The translations under genes were made by a program, and so were the position numbers. Positions 63,901 through 64,000 of a stretch of 64,000 nt of DNA are shown here, piece after piece. This DNA comes from Phaeobacter piscinae (GTDB lineage: Bacteria; Pseudomonadota; Alphaproteobacteria; Rhodobacterales; Rhodobacteraceae). The DNA is taken from positions 1,488,001 to 1,552,000 of the forward strand of contig NZ_CP010681.1 of NCBI RefSeq assembly GCF_002407245.1, read 5' to 3'. How positions within the stretch are numbered: position 1 is the first letter of the stretch; each line of letters opens with the position of its first letter. A model generated the notes under the pieces. That model was not told the origin of the DNA. It saw only the letters and a list, made by a program, of their open reading frames with translations, and did not search any database.

Positions 63901-64000
63901 ATGAGTTTGGATCATAAAAGAGCAGAACAGCCCGTGATCGATGCAGGACGTTTTGTTCTGCGCCCATTGCGCAAATCTGATGAGGGGCTGATTGCCCATT
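63901..64000 (+). CDS. Start of a GNAT-family acetyltransferase (cut by window edge)
   Basis: The ATG at 63901 follows GAGGAG. The 33 visible residues end in DAGRFVLRPLRKSDEGLIAH, the N-terminal strand of RimJ/RimL-like GNAT acetyltransferases (R-x-x-L-R-P-L-x-x-x-D). An acetyltransferase gene after rpmA is usual in Rhodobacterales. The acceptor cannot be judged from this part. Confidence 0.75.
   Translation, partial: MSLDHKRAEQPVIDAGRFVLRPLRKSDEGLIAH

Overview
The window looks like a chromosomal segment from a marine alphaproteobacterium of the Rhodobacterales (Roseobacter group, Phaeobacter/Ruegeria-like). The grounds are a GC-rich sequence with alphaproteobacterial housekeeping genes (gyrA, recA, alaS, guaB, typA, ctaA, rplU-rpmA), a CckA hybrid kinase, an IscR with only one cysteine, a GAAC-N7-GAAC SOS box at recA, and an L21 protein with a helix-hairpin-helix tail. 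No rRNA operon, CRISPR array or insertion sequence was seen.

Layout. 1-9041: C-terminal tail of an unidentified gene, a Bcr/CflA drug exporter, a DsbA/FrnE-like protein coupled to an acyl-CoA ligase, a divergent cupin-type XRE regulator, an arsenic operon (ArsR-ArsC fusion, second ArsC, AqpS-like channel) and a YejA-like binding protein. 9042-9435: gene-free stretch with a candidate small RNA. 9436-20984: bdhA plus a patatin, DUF502, pseudouridine catabolism (psuK-psuG), a divergent DUF4198/HupE pair, a ThiE-like protein, trmJ, ctaA, an M32 carboxypeptidase and a small conserved gene. 21116-27485: gyrA, usg, zwf-pgl, a thioesterase and tRNA-Gly(CCC). 27561-46760: a RamA-like corrinoid activase, a CoA-transferase, guaB, rsmB, cckA (with a CtrA-type box), a sulfotransferase-like gene, recA, alaS, typA, an SMR transporter, a tandem-HD protein and a hydrolase. 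46949-54840: an iron-sulfur assembly operon, iscR - cysteine desulfurase - sufB - ybjQ - sufC - sufD - two Yip1-like membrane genes - sufS, with an Irr-type box over the promoter.

Accessory part. After a TPR/OGT-type glycosyltransferase (54999-56657) there is a compact integrative element of about 4.7 kb (56829-61564). It is bounded by a 33-bp direct repeat of the 3' end of tRNA-Ser(CGA), and it carries a tyrosine recombinase next to the intact tRNA, a broken C-terminal DUF3320 piece (the tail of large DUF4011/helicase defence-type proteins), and a tight minus-strand operon. That operon encodes a 29-residue Gly/Asn/Pro-rich peptide, a 69-residue HicA-like basic protein (TTG start) and a 776-residue protein with an HTH-like segment, a TPR-like region and three ankyrin repeats (GTG start overlapping the preceding stop). 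It is the only intact cargo of the element and I do not recognise it as a described system. It is the best candidate for something new here, plausibly phage defence or element stability.

The window ends with a DUF2059 exported protein, rplU-rpmA behind a structured leader and a good promoter, and the start of a GNAT acetyltransferase.
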